From Nonomuraea candida (GTDB taxonomy: Bacteria; Actinomycetota; Actinomycetes; Streptosporangiales; Streptosporangiaceae), in the NCBI RefSeq assembly GCF_000725485.1, contig NZ_JOAG01000004.1:62001-126000 (forward strand): DNA of 64,000 bases, in the 5' to 3' direction. Below the pieces are notes generated by a model that saw only the letters and a program-made list of their open reading frames with translations, did no database searches and was not told where the DNA came from. A program made the position numbers and the translations under genes. Each line of letters begins with the position of its first letter. The first letter of the stretch is position 1. Shown here one piece after another: positions 52,262 to 61,800 of the stretch.

Positions 52262-53644
52262 TCAGGCGCAGGCCGCGTCGAGGCTGATCGGGGTCTCGGG
52301 GTCGGGGGTGGCCGACGGGGTGGTGCGGGCGGGGGCGGTCCTGGTGGACGCGTGCCCCTCCAGCGTGTCGGACACCTTGCGGCGGATGAGGTGCCAGTCG
52401 GGGTCGGCCGTGGTGATCAGCGGCGGCACGAAGTTCAGGCTGCGGATCCTGGCGTCCTTGACCTTCTGTGACAGGTCGATGACGGCCGGCAGCAGGTCCT
52501 GGGGCAGGTCGGTGGAGATGGCCCGCTTCGTGGCCGCCGCCAGGCGTTCGAAGCTGTTGAGCACGGTCATCGGGTCGGCCTGCTTGGCCACGGCGTTGAG
52601 CAGGCACTTCTGCCGGCCCATCCGCACGTAGTCGTCGCTGTCGGTGCGGGAGCGGCCGTACCAGAGGGCTTCCTGGCCGGAGAGCTTGCGGGTGCCGGCG
52701 GGCAGCAGGCCCTCGCGGTGCCGGCCGTACACGATGGGCTCCTTGATCGTGACGCGCACGCCGCCCATGGCGTCGATGATCTCGGCGAAGCCCTTCATGT
52801 CCACCATGGCGTAGTAGTTCAGCGGGATGCCGAGGATGTCGCCGATCGTCTGCTTGAGCAGCGCCGGGCCGCGCTTGCCTCTCTCCACGCCGGGTACCAG
52901 GTCCGGGTGGTCCTCGGCGTACTGGAAGACCTCGTTGAGCAGGCCGGGCGTGTCGGGGCCGTCGCCGGTGAAGCCCCAGGGGAAGCGGTCCCTGGCCGGG
53001 CCGTGGGGAAGCGGCACCTGCTGGAGGTTGCGCGGCAGGCCGAACAGCACGGTCTCGCCCGTCTCGACGTCCACGCTGGCCACGGTCATGCTGTCGGTGC
53101 GCACCCCCGGCCTGCTCGGCGCGGAGTCGCCGCCGAGGAGCAGGAAGTTGACCCGCCGGGCGCCGTTCCACGGGTCCTGGGCCAGCACCGGGGCGGTGGG
53201 GTTGACGTTGCGCGAGAACAGGCTGTGCACGACGTCGCGCGACACGTACGCCATCCGCGTGACGTAGGCCGTGGGCGCCAGCACCAGCGCGCACAGGGCG
53301 ATGGCCAGGACGGTGGTCAGGAAGCGGCCGACGGTGTCGGAGCGGGCGGGGCGTACCAGGAGGAAGGACCAGACGATCACGCCGGTCCAGGCGAGCGCGA
53401 TCACCACCAGCGCGACCGTGAGCCAGGCGAGCCAGAGCGGCTGGACGGCCAGGGACAGCAGGTCGGCGCTGAAGGCGGTGAAGACGGTCAGGACGCCGGC
53501 CAGCATCAGGACGTAGACCACCATGAGGGCCAGGCCGGTCCTGCGGCGCTCCGCGGCCAGGTGCGCGACCCCCCACAACACCGTCGACGCCACCGTGAGT
53601 GCGAGGCTCGCGCCCAGGCCGAATCGCCGATCTTCTCCCGTCAT
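52262..53644 (-). CDS. LCP (LytR-CpsA-Psr) family protein
   Basis: The 460-aa protein has four N-terminal hydrophobic segments (about residues 8-30, 38-58, 70-92, 105-125), then an LCP catalytic domain. Markers are SDTLMV-like RTDSMTVASVDVETGETVLFGLPRN, and KGFAEIIDAMGGVRVTIKEP, LSGQEALWYGRSRTDSDDYVR (conserved acidic and Arg residues). LCP proteins transfer undecaprenyl-linked glycopolymers to peptidoglycan, outside the membrane. ATG 53644 is used. The multi-helix N-terminus is unusual: LCP proteins often have a single anchor helix. Confidence 0.9.
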   Translation of the reverse strand: MTGEDRRFGLGASLALTVASTVLWGVAHLAAERRRTGLALMVVYVLMLAGVLTVFTAFSADLLSLAVQPLWLAWLTVALVVIALAWTGVIVWSFLLVRPARSDTVGRFLTTVLAIALCALVLAPTAYVTRMAYVSRDVVHSLFSRNVNPTAPVLAQDPWNGARRVNFLLLGGDSAPSRPGVRTDSMTVASVDVETGETVLFGLPRNLQQVPLPHGPARDRFPWGFTGDGPDTPGLLNEVFQYAEDHPDLVPGVERGKRGPALLKQTIGDILGIPLNYYAMVDMKGFAEIIDAMGGVRVTIKEPIVYGRHREGLLPAGTRKLSGQEALWYGRSRTDSDDYVRMGRQKCLLNAVAKQADPMTVLNSFERLAAATKRAISTDLPQDLLPAVIDLSQKVKDARIRSLNFVPPLITTADPDWHLIRRKVSDTLEGHASTRTAPARTTPSATPDPETPISLDAACA

Positions 53645-53700
53645 GCCTGGTCAAACCCCCATCGCGTGCTCATCCAAGCCACCCTAGTGACGCGAGGTGC

Positions 53701-54498
53701 GTGACGGCTGGTACGAAAAGGGAATGGTTCCGTCAAAACCCCACCAAGACCACCTTGAGATATGACGTGAATGTGAGCAAGCGACACGGCAGCTACGGTT
53801 TCGAGGCCCCGTGGGCGGTGGCCGGGCTGGTCCTCGGCGCGATCGTGCTGCTGGGGCTGGCGGTGGTCTCGTTCGCGCTCGACATCCTCGCCGCGGGCGT
53901 CGCCTTCCTGGCCGGCGCGCTCTACACGCTGGCCAGCGCCACCAGCCACCTCTACACGACGCGGCGCGGCAGGTTCGCGGTCTGGGCCCGGGAGCTGGGG
54001 CGGCTGCGCGGCGACGAGCGGCTCCTCGACCTGGGCTGCGGCCGGGGCGCGGTGCTGATGGCGGCGGCCGGGCTGCTGAAGGAGGGCCGGGCGACCGGCG
54101 TCGACCTGTGGCGGGCGGGCCGGCCGGGCGACGGGGAGGCGGCGGCCAGGGCGAACGCCGAGGCGGAAGGCGTCTCCGACCGGGTGGAGCTGGTCACGGG
54201 TGACCTGCGCGACCTGCCCTTCGGCGACGACTCGTTCGACGTGGTGGTGTCGAGCCGGGCCCTCCACCGCATCCCCGACGCCGGCGGCCGGGCGCGGGCC
54301 GTCCGCGAGGCGCACCGGGTGTTGCGGCCGGGCGGGCTGCTGCTGATCGCCGACGCCCGGCACGCCGCCGACCACGAGGAGACGCTGCGCGAGCTGGGCG
54401 TGGTGGACGTGCGGCGGCGCGACGGCGGCTGGCGGTTCTGGTACGGCGGCCCCTGGGCCGCCACCGGCATCCTCGAGGCCAGGAAACCCGCCGCGTGA
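53701..54498 (+). CDS. Membrane-anchored class I SAM-dependent methyltransferase
   Basis: The 265-aa protein has two N-terminal hydrophobic helices (about residues 40-63 and 68-85) and then a methyltransferase domain: LLDLGCGRGAVLMAAAG (motif I), GVDLW (motif II), LPFGDDSFDVVVSSRALHRI and LRPGGLLLIADARH. GTG 53701 is the longest plausible start; TTG 53755 (before RYDVNVS) is an alternative. It may methylate a membrane-associated substrate. Its 3' end is duplicated downstream. Confidence 0.85.
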   Translation: MTAGTKREWFRQNPTKTTLRYDVNVSKRHGSYGFEAPWAVAGLVLGAIVLLGLAVVSFALDILAAGVAFLAGALYTLASATSHLYTTRRGRFAVWARELGRLRGDERLLDLGCGRGAVLMAAAGLLKEGRATGVDLWRAGRPGDGEAAARANAEAEGVSDRVELVTGDLRDLPFGDDSFDVVVSSRALHRIPDAGGRARAVREAHRVLRPGGLLLIADARHAADHEETLRELGVVDVRRRDGGWRFWYGGPWAATGILEARKPAA

Positions 54499-54590
54499 AG
54501 GTCCGGGAGTCCCCCGTGTGAAGGTCCGGGGAGTCCCCGCGTGAAGGTCCGAGGGTCCCCGTGTGACGGTCCGGGAGGTCCCTGCGTGAA
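54495..54590. repeat. Tandem copies of the methyltransferase gene end, about 23 bp
   Basis: The unit GTGAAGGTCCGGGAGTCCCC starts at 54495 (overlapping the TGA stop at 54496-54498), and repeats at 54518, 54541, 54563 and 54586, steps of 22-23 bp, with small changes. Located between the methyltransferase stop and the MFS gene. Four complete copies and a partial fifth. Confidence 0.9.
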
Positions 54591-54653
54591 GGCCGTGGCG
54601 GGCGGAAATGTCCGCCGCCTAGAGTGCGGCTGCGTGGGTATCGCGTTGCGTTT

Positions 54654-56087
54654 ATGAGCGACGTGGAAACCGGCACCGTCACCACCAAGGTGCCCGCGCG
54701 GCTGGACCGGCTGCCCTGGTCCCGCTGGCACTGGATGATCGTCATCGGGCTGGGCACCGTCTGGATCCTCGACGGGCTCGAAGTCACCATCGTCGGCAAC
54801 CTCTCCGCGCAGCTCGCCAAGCCGGGCAGCGGCCTGGACATCACGCAGGCGCAGGTGGCGGGCACGGCCGCCGCCCTGTACGTGGCGGGCGCCTGCTCCG
54901 GGGCGCTGTTCTTCGGCTGGCTCACCGACAGGTTCGGCAGGAAGAAGCTGTTCATCCTGACGCTGGTCGTCTACCTGCTGGCGACCCTGATGACGGCGTT
55001 CTCGTTCAGCGTGTGGTGGTTCTTCCTGTTCAGGTTCCTGACCGGGTTCGGGATCGGCGGCGAGTACGCGGCCATCAACTCGGCCATCGACGAGCTCATC
55101 CCGAGCCGGCACCGGGGCCGCATCGACATCATCATCAACGGCAGCTACTGGCTCGGCGCGGCCGGCGGGGCGCTGCTGACCGTGCCGCTGCTGAACGACC
55201 TGCCGGTCAACATCGGCTGGCGGGTGGCGTTCGGGCTGGGCGTGGTGCTGGGCCTGGCCATCCTCCTCGTACGCCGCAACGTCCCGGAGAGCCCGCGCTG
55301 GCTGTTCATCCACGGCAGGCAACGGGACGCCGAGCGCATCGTGGACGACATCGAGGAGCAGATCGGCCGCGACGACCTGCCCGAGCCCGGCCGGTCGATC
55401 ACCATCCACCAGCGCAAGTCGATCGGGTTCGTCCGGATCGCGCACACGATGGTGGCCCTCTATCCGAAGCGGACGGTGCTGGGGCTGTCGCTCTTCATCG
55501 GGCAGGCGTTCCTCTACAACGCGATCACGTTCGGGTACGCGCAGATCCTGTCCACGTTCTTCCAGATCGACACGCACACGGGCTACTACTTCGCGGTCAT
55601 CGCGCTCGGGAACTTCCTCGGCCCGCTGCTGCTCGGGCACCTCTTCGACACCGTGGGGCGGATCCCGATGATCTCGGCCACGTACATCGGCTCCGGGCTG
55701 CTCCTGCTCGGGACGGCGTGGCTGTTCAGCCAGGGGCTGCTCACGGCGGTCACGCTGACCGCCTGCTGGTGCGCCGTGCTGTTCGTGGCCTCGGCCGGGG
55801 CCAGTTCGGCGTACCTGACGGTCAGCGAGATCTTCCCCATGGAGACCAGGGCGATGGCCATCGCGTTCTTCTTCGCGATCGGCACGGCGGCCGGCGGCAT
55901 CGCGGGGCCGCTGGTGTTCGCCACGCTGGTCGAGAGCGGGGTGCCGGGCGACACGGCGCTGGCGTTCTGCATCGGGGCCGTGGTGATGATCCTCGGCGGG
56001 CTCGTGGAGCTGTTCCTCGGGGTCAAGGCCGAGCGCAGGAGCCTGGAGGACATCGCGGCACCGCTCACGACAGCGGACGCCACATGA
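54654..56087 (+). CDS. MFS transporter
   Basis: The 477-aa protein has 12 hydrophobic segments, a cytoplasmic loop motif GWLTDRFGRKKLF (between helices 2 and 3) and RRNVPESPRWL in the central loop, as in the metabolite:H+ symporter group. ATG 54654 is used: homology begins after it. The central loop is long. Substrate unknown, perhaps an organic acid or aromatic compound. Its end overlaps by 23 bp the convergent ThyA-like gene. Confidence 0.92.
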   Translation: MSDVETGTVTTKVPARLDRLPWSRWHWMIVIGLGTVWILDGLEVTIVGNLSAQLAKPGSGLDITQAQVAGTAAALYVAGACSGALFFGWLTDRFGRKKLFILTLVVYLLATLMTAFSFSVWWFFLFRFLTGFGIGGEYAAINSAIDELIPSRHRGRIDIIINGSYWLGAAGGALLTVPLLNDLPVNIGWRVAFGLGVVLGLAILLVRRNVPESPRWLFIHGRQRDAERIVDDIEEQIGRDDLPEPGRSITIHQRKSIGFVRIAHTMVALYPKRTVLGLSLFIGQAFLYNAITFGYAQILSTFFQIDTHTGYYFAVIALGNFLGPLLLGHLFDTVGRIPMISATYIGSGLLLLGTAWLFSQGLLTAVTLTACWCAVLFVASAGASSAYLTVSEIFPMETRAMAIAFFFAIGTAAGGIAGPLVFATLVESGVPGDTALAFCIGAVVMILGGLVELFLGVKAERRSLEDIAAPLTTADAT

Positions 56088-56673
56088 CCGGCAGCACCCT
56101 CGGGCTGTCGGACAGGTAGAGGTGCGGCACGTCCACGAACACCCGCATCGCGCCCTTCTCGACGCTCAGCTTCGAGGCCATCGCCGCGTGCACGTCCGCC
56201 AGCGGCAGATAGTTGAGGTAGCTGGTGAAGGCGTTCTGGGAGCGGAAGGTCGCGGTCATCACCAGGGCGCCCCGCCTGATCCGGAACGCCAGGCCGACCA
56301 GGCACGGCACCGTGTCGGGCGCCTCGCCGGGCGCGGTCAGCGAGATCCACGCGCTCTTGCTGTACGGCTTGAGCCGCAGCACGTCGGCGGCCCACGTGAG
56401 CTGGCCGCCGATCCTGGCCCCGTAGCTGTACTTGAAGGGCGGGACCACCACCTCCTCGCTGAACTTCCTGCGGTACAGCGCGAGCCGGTCGGCGTCGCCG
56501 TACCTGGCGATGATCGGATCGTCGCCGCTGATGCGGGCGATCTCGAACAGCACGGACGGCCCTTCGAGGACCGGGCCGCGATCGTCGTCGGCGAGGGTTC
56601 CCGCCGACCAGACATGGCGCATCAACTCAATCCACGCCTCCCCACATGACGCCCAATGTGCCGGGCCGGGCAT
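56065..56673 (-). CDS. Thymidylate-synthase-superfamily (ThyA-like) protein
   Basis: The 202-aa protein aligns by eye with the ThyA core. VPCLVGLAF holds Cys124, in the position of the nucleophile. FRSQNAF matches the ThyA QRSxDxF segment, with Arg144 and Ser145 kept but the Asp replaced by Asn147. Asn154 in TSYLNYL corresponds to the pyrimidine-binding Asn. HLY (His184, Tyr186) matches the HxY that holds the nucleotide sugar. The protein is shorter than ThyA (about 264 aa). The enzyme may therefore methylate or hydroxymethylate a pyrimidine nucleotide or be a relative with another role. It lies directly after a four-helix membrane gene. Confidence 0.72.
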   Translation of the reverse strand: MPGPAHWASCGEAWIELMRHVWSAGTLADDDRGPVLEGPSVLFEIARISGDDPIIARYGDADRLALYRRKFSEEVVVPPFKYSYGARIGGQLTWAADVLRLKPYSKSAWISLTAPGEAPDTVPCLVGLAFRIRRGALVMTATFRSQNAFTSYLNYLPLADVHAAMASKLSVEKGAMRVFVDVPHLYLSDSPRVLPVMWRPLS

Positions 56674-57345
56674 TTATCCCTCCAAATGTGGAACTCGGTA
56701 CGGGTTGCGAGGAAGCCTGCGCCGCCTGGTGACATTGCAGCGGATGTAGTAGACGGCGTAGTGGACCAGGGCGACGAGCAGGATGCCGAGCAGGAGCAGG
56801 AGCAGGTTCGGCTCCTGGCCGCTCAGGCCGGTGACGCCCACGGTCAGGTAGGTCGAGTTGGCCATGGCCAGCACCATCACGTTGATGCCCGGCCAGGCGA
56901 GGGGCGCGTACGTCTCGGGGAAGCGCGGGTCGACGGGCAGGTTGGGGCTCCAGTCGAGGTCGTCCCTGAGCCTGGTGGCGTACAGCAGGCGGAAGTTGTT
57001 GATCGCCCGGGCCGTCCTGGCGTGCGCGTTCACCGCCTCGATGAGGCGCAGGAACGGCAGCGCGCTGAGCACGCCGAACGCGGTGACCAGGGCGAACAGG
57101 TACCACGGCACGTCCTGCCACCTCGTCAGGCTCTGCGGGTCCACCACCTTGGCGCTGGCCAGCGCGATGGCCGCGAGGAAGGGGCCGGACAGCAGGCTCA
57201 TCGCGAGCCTGGTCATCTTCAGGCGCTCTTCCTTGGCGGCGAGGTGGACCGCGTAGATGCCGCTGAAGTCCACGGCGGCAAGCTGGAGGAACTGGCTCGG
57301 CGCCAGGTCGTCCTCTTTGACCATGCGATGGGGGATCTTTCGCAT
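56674..57345 (-). CDS. Four-helix membrane protein of unknown function
   Basis: The 223-aa protein has membrane helices at about residues 47-67, 81-101, 152-173 and 180-202. A charged cytosolic linker lies between helices 2 and 3 (HARTARAINNFRLLYATRLR) and a basic tail (RRRRLPRNPYR) follows. The arrangement is similar to SLATT-like sensor/effector membrane proteins, but no motif proves this. AGGAG precedes ATG 57345; ATG 57324 is an alternative. The ThyA-like gene starts 1 bp after its stop, so they are co-transcribed. Confidence 0.7.
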   Translation of the reverse strand: MRKIPHRMVKEDDLAPSQFLQLAAVDFSGIYAVHLAAKEERLKMTRLAMSLLSGPFLAAIALASAKVVDPQSLTRWQDVPWYLFALVTAFGVLSALPFLRLIEAVNAHARTARAINNFRLLYATRLRDDLDWSPNLPVDPRFPETYAPLAWPGINVMVLAMANSTYLTVGVTGLSGQEPNLLLLLLGILLVALVHYAVYYIRCNVTRRRRLPRNPYRVPHLEG

Positions 57346-57398
57346 GTATGCGCTCCTGGTCGATGTAACTCCAGTATGAGCACTTTTTCCCCGGATGA

Positions 57399-57445
57399 AC
57401 CGCGATTTCTACCAATTGTTCCAACAAATCTCGACTCATCGCGGT
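57399..57445. promoter_or_regulatory. Inverted repeat upstream of the membrane/ThyA-like pair
   Basis: ACCGCGAT (57399-57406) and ATCGCGGT (57438-57445) form a perfect 8-bp repeat with a 31-bp, AT-richer spacer. It sits 54 bp before the membrane gene start, in the divergent promoter region shared with the flavoprotein gene. It may be an operator, but no regulator is nearby. Confidence 0.45.
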
Positions 57446-57518
57446 CAGGGAGGCCGAGGGCCCGTCAGGGGATCCTGGAAGCCAGGAAAACCGTGCCGGT
57501 AGCGGGGAGTGCGTCGCG

Positions 57519-58031
57519 TTGAGCCGAACATCGCAAGAGGTCCTCTACCTCGTCGTCTGCGCCGCGGGAGCGGCGGAGGAGGCCGGGCGGCTCGTCGCCC
57601 TGGCCCAGGACGAAGGGTGGGCCGTGCAGGTCGTGGCCACGCCGTCCGCGCTGGACTTCATCGACGTGGCCGCGCTGGAACGGCAGACCGGGCGGCCCGT
57701 GCGCAGCCGGTACCGCAAGCCGCACGAGCCGAAGCCGCCCAGGGCCGACGCCGTGATCGTGGCGCCTGCCACGTACAACACGGTCAACAAGTTCGCGCTG
57801 GGCATCGCCGACACGTACGCGCTGGGCGTGCTGGCCGAGGCGCCGGGGCTGGGCATCCCCGTGGTGGTGGTGCCGTTCGTCAACGAGGCGCTGCGCGCGC
57901 GTACGCCGTTCCGCCGCAGTGTGGAGGATCTGCGGGCGGACGGCGTACGGGTGGTGCTTGACCCCGGGGACGATCCGTGGGGGCGGGCGCTGGCCGAGCT
58001 GGGCGTGCGGCCGGGTCACCTGCGGAAGTAG
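57519..58031 (+). CDS. Flavoprotein (Dfp/CoaC-like fold)
   Basis: The 170-aa protein resembles phosphopantothenoylcysteine decarboxylase (homo-oligomeric flavin-containing Cys decarboxylase family): LYLVVCAAGAAEEAGRLVALA, the conserved DAVIVAPATYNTVNKFALGIAD, and VVPFVNEALR. TTG 57519 is preceded by GGGGAG. It overlaps the convergent membrane gene by 16 bp. Substrate unknown; coaBC is elsewhere in most genomes. Confidence 0.85.
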   Translation: MSRTSQEVLYLVVCAAGAAEEAGRLVALAQDEGWAVQVVATPSALDFIDVAALERQTGRPVRSRYRKPHEPKPPRADAVIVAPATYNTVNKFALGIADTYALGVLAEAPGLGIPVVVVPFVNEALRARTPFRRSVEDLRADGVRVVLDPGDDPWGRALAELGVRPGHLRK

Positions 58032-58603
58032 GCGCGGGCGGAGGGCAGCAGGAGCAGGACGACGACGGCCACCGAGGCGGCCAGGGTGAAGACCATCCGG
58101 CCCTGCGAGACGGCCGTCAGCCAGCCGGGATAGACGCTCTCGCTCGCGTCGATGATCGCCTGCGCGTCCGCGCCGGCGCCGAGCAGGTCCTGAAGGTACT
58201 GCGTCCTGGAGAGCTGGCTGGTGACGATGAAGACGTCGAGGAGGAGGAAGATCGGCTGGATGACCAGGGTCAGCACGCGGCCGGCCCGCCTGCCCGCCAG
58301 GTTGAGCCACCCGAGCACGGCGGCGACCAGCGCGGTGGTGACGGGCAGGACGAGCGCGGCGCCGCTCTCGTCGAAGCGGATGCCCTGCCGGGTCAGGACG
58401 TCGGGCGACAGGCCCTGCCTGGCCAGCTCGGCCTCGGCGGCGGCCTGGACGTCGGCGCCGAGCACGAGGCCGGCGACCGGGGCGATGAGGAAGGCGAGGG
58501 CGAACAGCAGCTGCAGGACGCCGGCGAGGGTGACGGCGCGGGGGCGGGCGGGGGCGACGGCGGGGGCGACTGTGCGGACGCGGTTCTTGGTGATGAGCTC
58601 CAT
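58016..58603 (-). CDS. Four-helix membrane protein, 195 aa
   Basis: The 195-aa protein has helices at about residues 24-46, 82-104, 106-126 and 170-190; no domain recognised. ATG 58603 is the start. It has a loop with charged residues (LSPDVLTRQGIRFDESG). It overlaps the flavoprotein gene end. Unknown function. Confidence 0.65.
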   Translation of the reverse strand: MELITKNRVRTVAPAVAPARPRAVTLAGVLQLLFALAFLIAPVAGLVLGADVQAAAEAELARQGLSPDVLTRQGIRFDESGAALVLPVTTALVAAVLGWLNLAGRRAGRVLTLVIQPIFLLLDVFIVTSQLSRTQYLQDLLGAGADAQAIIDASESVYPGWLTAVSQGRMVFTLAASVAVVVLLLLPSARAYFRR

Positions 58604-58636
58604 GGCTCAGACCTTGCCGGGGGCCGCTGACGCGCC

Positions 58637-58702
58637 ACAGACACCGCACAGACACCGCACAGACACCGCACTGACGCCGCACTGACGCCGCACTGACGCC
58701 GC
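58637..58702. repeat. 11-bp tandem repeat, six copies
   Basis: Three copies of ACAGACACCGC (58637-58669) and three of ACTGACGCCGC (58670-58702) lie in exact 11-bp register, followed by CTGCCGCC repeats to about 58730. They are in the intergenic DNA before the SARP-type regulator. The unit is about one helical turn. Confidence 0.9.
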
Positions 58703-58801
58703 TGCCGCCCGCTGCCGCCCGCTGCCGGCTGTTGCCGTGCGGTGCCGGATCGGCCGGTCGGTCGGCTGGCGGGGGGCGGGGGGTTCTGGAAGGCTTCCCG
58801 G

Positions 58802-61800
58802 GTGCGAATTGTGGTGCTTGGTCCGGTTCAGGTTCTTGGCGGTGACGGGACGCCTCTCGACGTCCCGGGTGCGCGGTTGCGGATGTTGCTCGCGCGGCTC
58901 GCGCTGGCGGGCGGCCGGCCGGTGTCCGCCGAGGCGCTGATCGACGACCTGTGGGGCGAGGAGGCTCCGTCGGGAGCGTCCGCCGCGTTGCAGGGGCTGG
59001 TGTCCCGGCTGCGCAGGGCGCTGCGCGGGGCCGCGACGGTGGAGCTGGTCGCGGGCGGCTACCGGCTGCCGATCGGCCCGGACGACGTGGACGTGCACCG
59101 CTTCGAGGAGCTGGCGGGCCGGGGGCGGCGCGAGCTGGCCGCGGGGCGGCATCACGAGGCCGCCGAGCTGCTCGGGGCCGCCCTGGCGTTGTGGCGGGGC
59201 GAGGCCCTGGCGGACGTGCTGGAGGCGCCGTTCGCGCGTACGACGGCGACGAAGCTCGACGAGGTCAGGGCCGCGGCCAGGGAGGACTGGTTCGAGGCCG
59301 AGCTGCGCCGGGGCCGGCACGCCGAGGTGCTGGCCGAGCTGGGCACGGCGGCCGCCGCGCAACCGCTGCGGGAACGGCTGGCCGAGCTGCGCATGCGGGC
59401 GCTGTCGGCCGCCGGGCGGCAGTCCGACGCGCTGGCGGTCTACGAGGAGCTGCGCGAGCGTCTGGCCGACGAGCTGGGCGTCGATCCCGCTCCCGAGCTG
59501 CGGGCCGTCCACCTGGCGCTGCTCCGCGGCGAGCTGGACCACCCCGTGGCGGCGAGCGGGTCCGAGCCGAACCGGCTGCCCGCCCGGCTGACCAGCTTCG
59601 TCGGCAGGGAGAAGGAGCTCGACCAGCTGCGGATCCTCCTGGCCGGCTCGCGGCTGGTCAGCATCGTCGGGCCCGGCGGCGCGGGCAAGACCAGGCTGTC
59701 GCTGGAGGCGGCCGACCGGCAGGGCGGGCGGGTGTGGTTCGTGCCGCTGGCCGGGCTGACCCGGCCCGACGACCTCGCCGAGGCCGTGCTCGGCGCCGTC
59801 GGCGGCAGGTCCGGCGGGCGCCAGCCGGGCGAGCCCGTGGACCGGCTGGTGGACCGGCTCGACGTGGGCGAGGCCGTGCTGCTGCTGGACAACTGCGAGC
59901 ACCTGGTGGACGCCGTCGCCGAGCTGGCCGACACGCTGCTGGCCCGCCTGCCGCGCCTGCGCATCCTGGCCACGAGCAGGGAGCCGCTGGCGATCACCGG
60001 CGAGGCGCTGTGCCTCCTCGGGCCCCTGGAACTGCCCGAGGAGGGAGCCTCGCCGTCGGAGGCGGCCCGGGCGGCGGCGGTGCGCCTGTTCGTCGAGCGC
60101 GCCACGAGCGTCAAACCCGACTTCGCCGCCGACGCCTCCACCCCGGAGGCCGCGCCGGGGCCGGTGCTGGAGTCCGTGGTGGAGATCTGCCGGCGGCTGG
60201 ACGGGCTGCCGCTGGCGCTGGAGCTGGCCGCGGCCCGGCTGCGCACGATGGGCGTGGACCAGATCGCGCGGCGACTGGACGACCGCTTCCGGCTGCTGAC
60301 CTCGGGCAGCAGGACCGCGCTGCCGCGCCAGCGCACGCTGCTGGCGGTGGTGGAGTGGAGCTGGGACCTGCTGAGCGAGCGGGAACGGGCGCTGGCGCGC
60401 AGGCTGTCGATCTTCCCCGGCGGGGCCGACCTCGCCGCCGTGGAGGCGGTCTGCGCGGACGACCCCCCACCGCCCACGGGCGCGGCATCGGATGAGCGGG
60501 CGCCGGCCCGGGAAGGCGGTCCGCTGAGCGCACCGGCCGGGGAGGGCGGGTCGCCGGGTGAGCGGGTGCTGGCTCGGGAGGACGTGCTGGAGGTGATCGG
60601 CTCGCTGATCGAGAAGTCGATCGTGCAGCAGGCCGGCGGGCGCTACCGGATGCTGGAGACGATCCGCGCGTACGCAGCCGACCGGCTGGCCGCCGCCGGC
60701 GAGGACGTCTCCGCCCGGTTCGGCGAGCACTTCCTGGCACTGGCCGAACGGCACGAGCCGCTGCTGCGCACCCGCGACCAGCTCCGCGCGCTGGAGCTCT
60801 TCGACACCGAGCACGAGAACCTGGCGCTCGGGCTGAGCCTCGCCCTGGACGCCGCGGACGTGCGGACCGCCTCCCGGTTCGTCAGGGCGATGTTCTGGTA
60901 CTGGGGGCTGCGTGGGATGACCACCCCGTACGTCGCCGCGATGGCCGGGGTGCTCGCGTTCGGCGACGCGCTGCCCCCACAGGAGCGGGCCGCCTTCGCC
61001 GTGATGCGCGGAGCGGCCGGCGCGCTGCGGCCCGGCTCCGACGCGGACCCGGGCGCGTCCACCGCCTTCCACCCCGCGCTGCCGATGCTGCTCATGGCGC
61101 AGCTCGCCGAGCCGCAGGACCAGGAGCGCCACCTGCGGGAGACGATGGCCTCGCCCGACCCCTGGGTACGCGCCAGCACGCTCATCACCCTCGACGAGGT
61201 CCGCGCGGAACAGGGCGACCTGCTGACCGGCGCGCCCGGCAGGCACGAGGCGCTGCGCGGCTTCGAGGCGGTGGGCGACCGGTGGGGGCTGGTGATGTGC
61301 CTGCTGCGGATCAGCCGCGAGCACTCCCTGCGCGCCGAGCACGAGCGCTCCGTCGCGGTCGCCGAGCGGGCCGTGGCCGTCGCCGCCGAGCTGGGCACCG
61401 AGCTGCACCTCTGCTGGACCAGGGGCCGGCTCGCCAGGGAGCGGATGAACGGCGGGGACCTGGCGGGCGCCGTCCGTGACCTCCGGGCCGCCCTGGGCCG
61501 GGCGGAGGCGGCCGGCCACCGCCGTACGCAGGCCAACATGTGGGCCCTCCTGTCGGTCGCGCACCGGCTGGCGGGCAAGACGGAGCAGGCAGAGCGCGCC
61601 CTCGACCGGCTGGAGGAGCTGACCGCCCGGCTGCCGTCGGGGGAGGGGCTGCCCGGCGACCTCATCGCGGGCTTCAGGATGGCCGGCCGGCTGGCGGAGG
61701 GCGCGGCGGAGGCGGCGCGGGCGCTGCTGCCGCGGGTCGTCCCCGCCCTGTCGGCCTTCGGTCAGGCGGGCGACCTGGCCTGGGGCGCGGAGCTGACCGC

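Noticed and set aside
34591..58702. Tandem arrays as CRISPR
   Set aside because: The units are directly adjacent with no unique spacers, and no cas gene is in the window.
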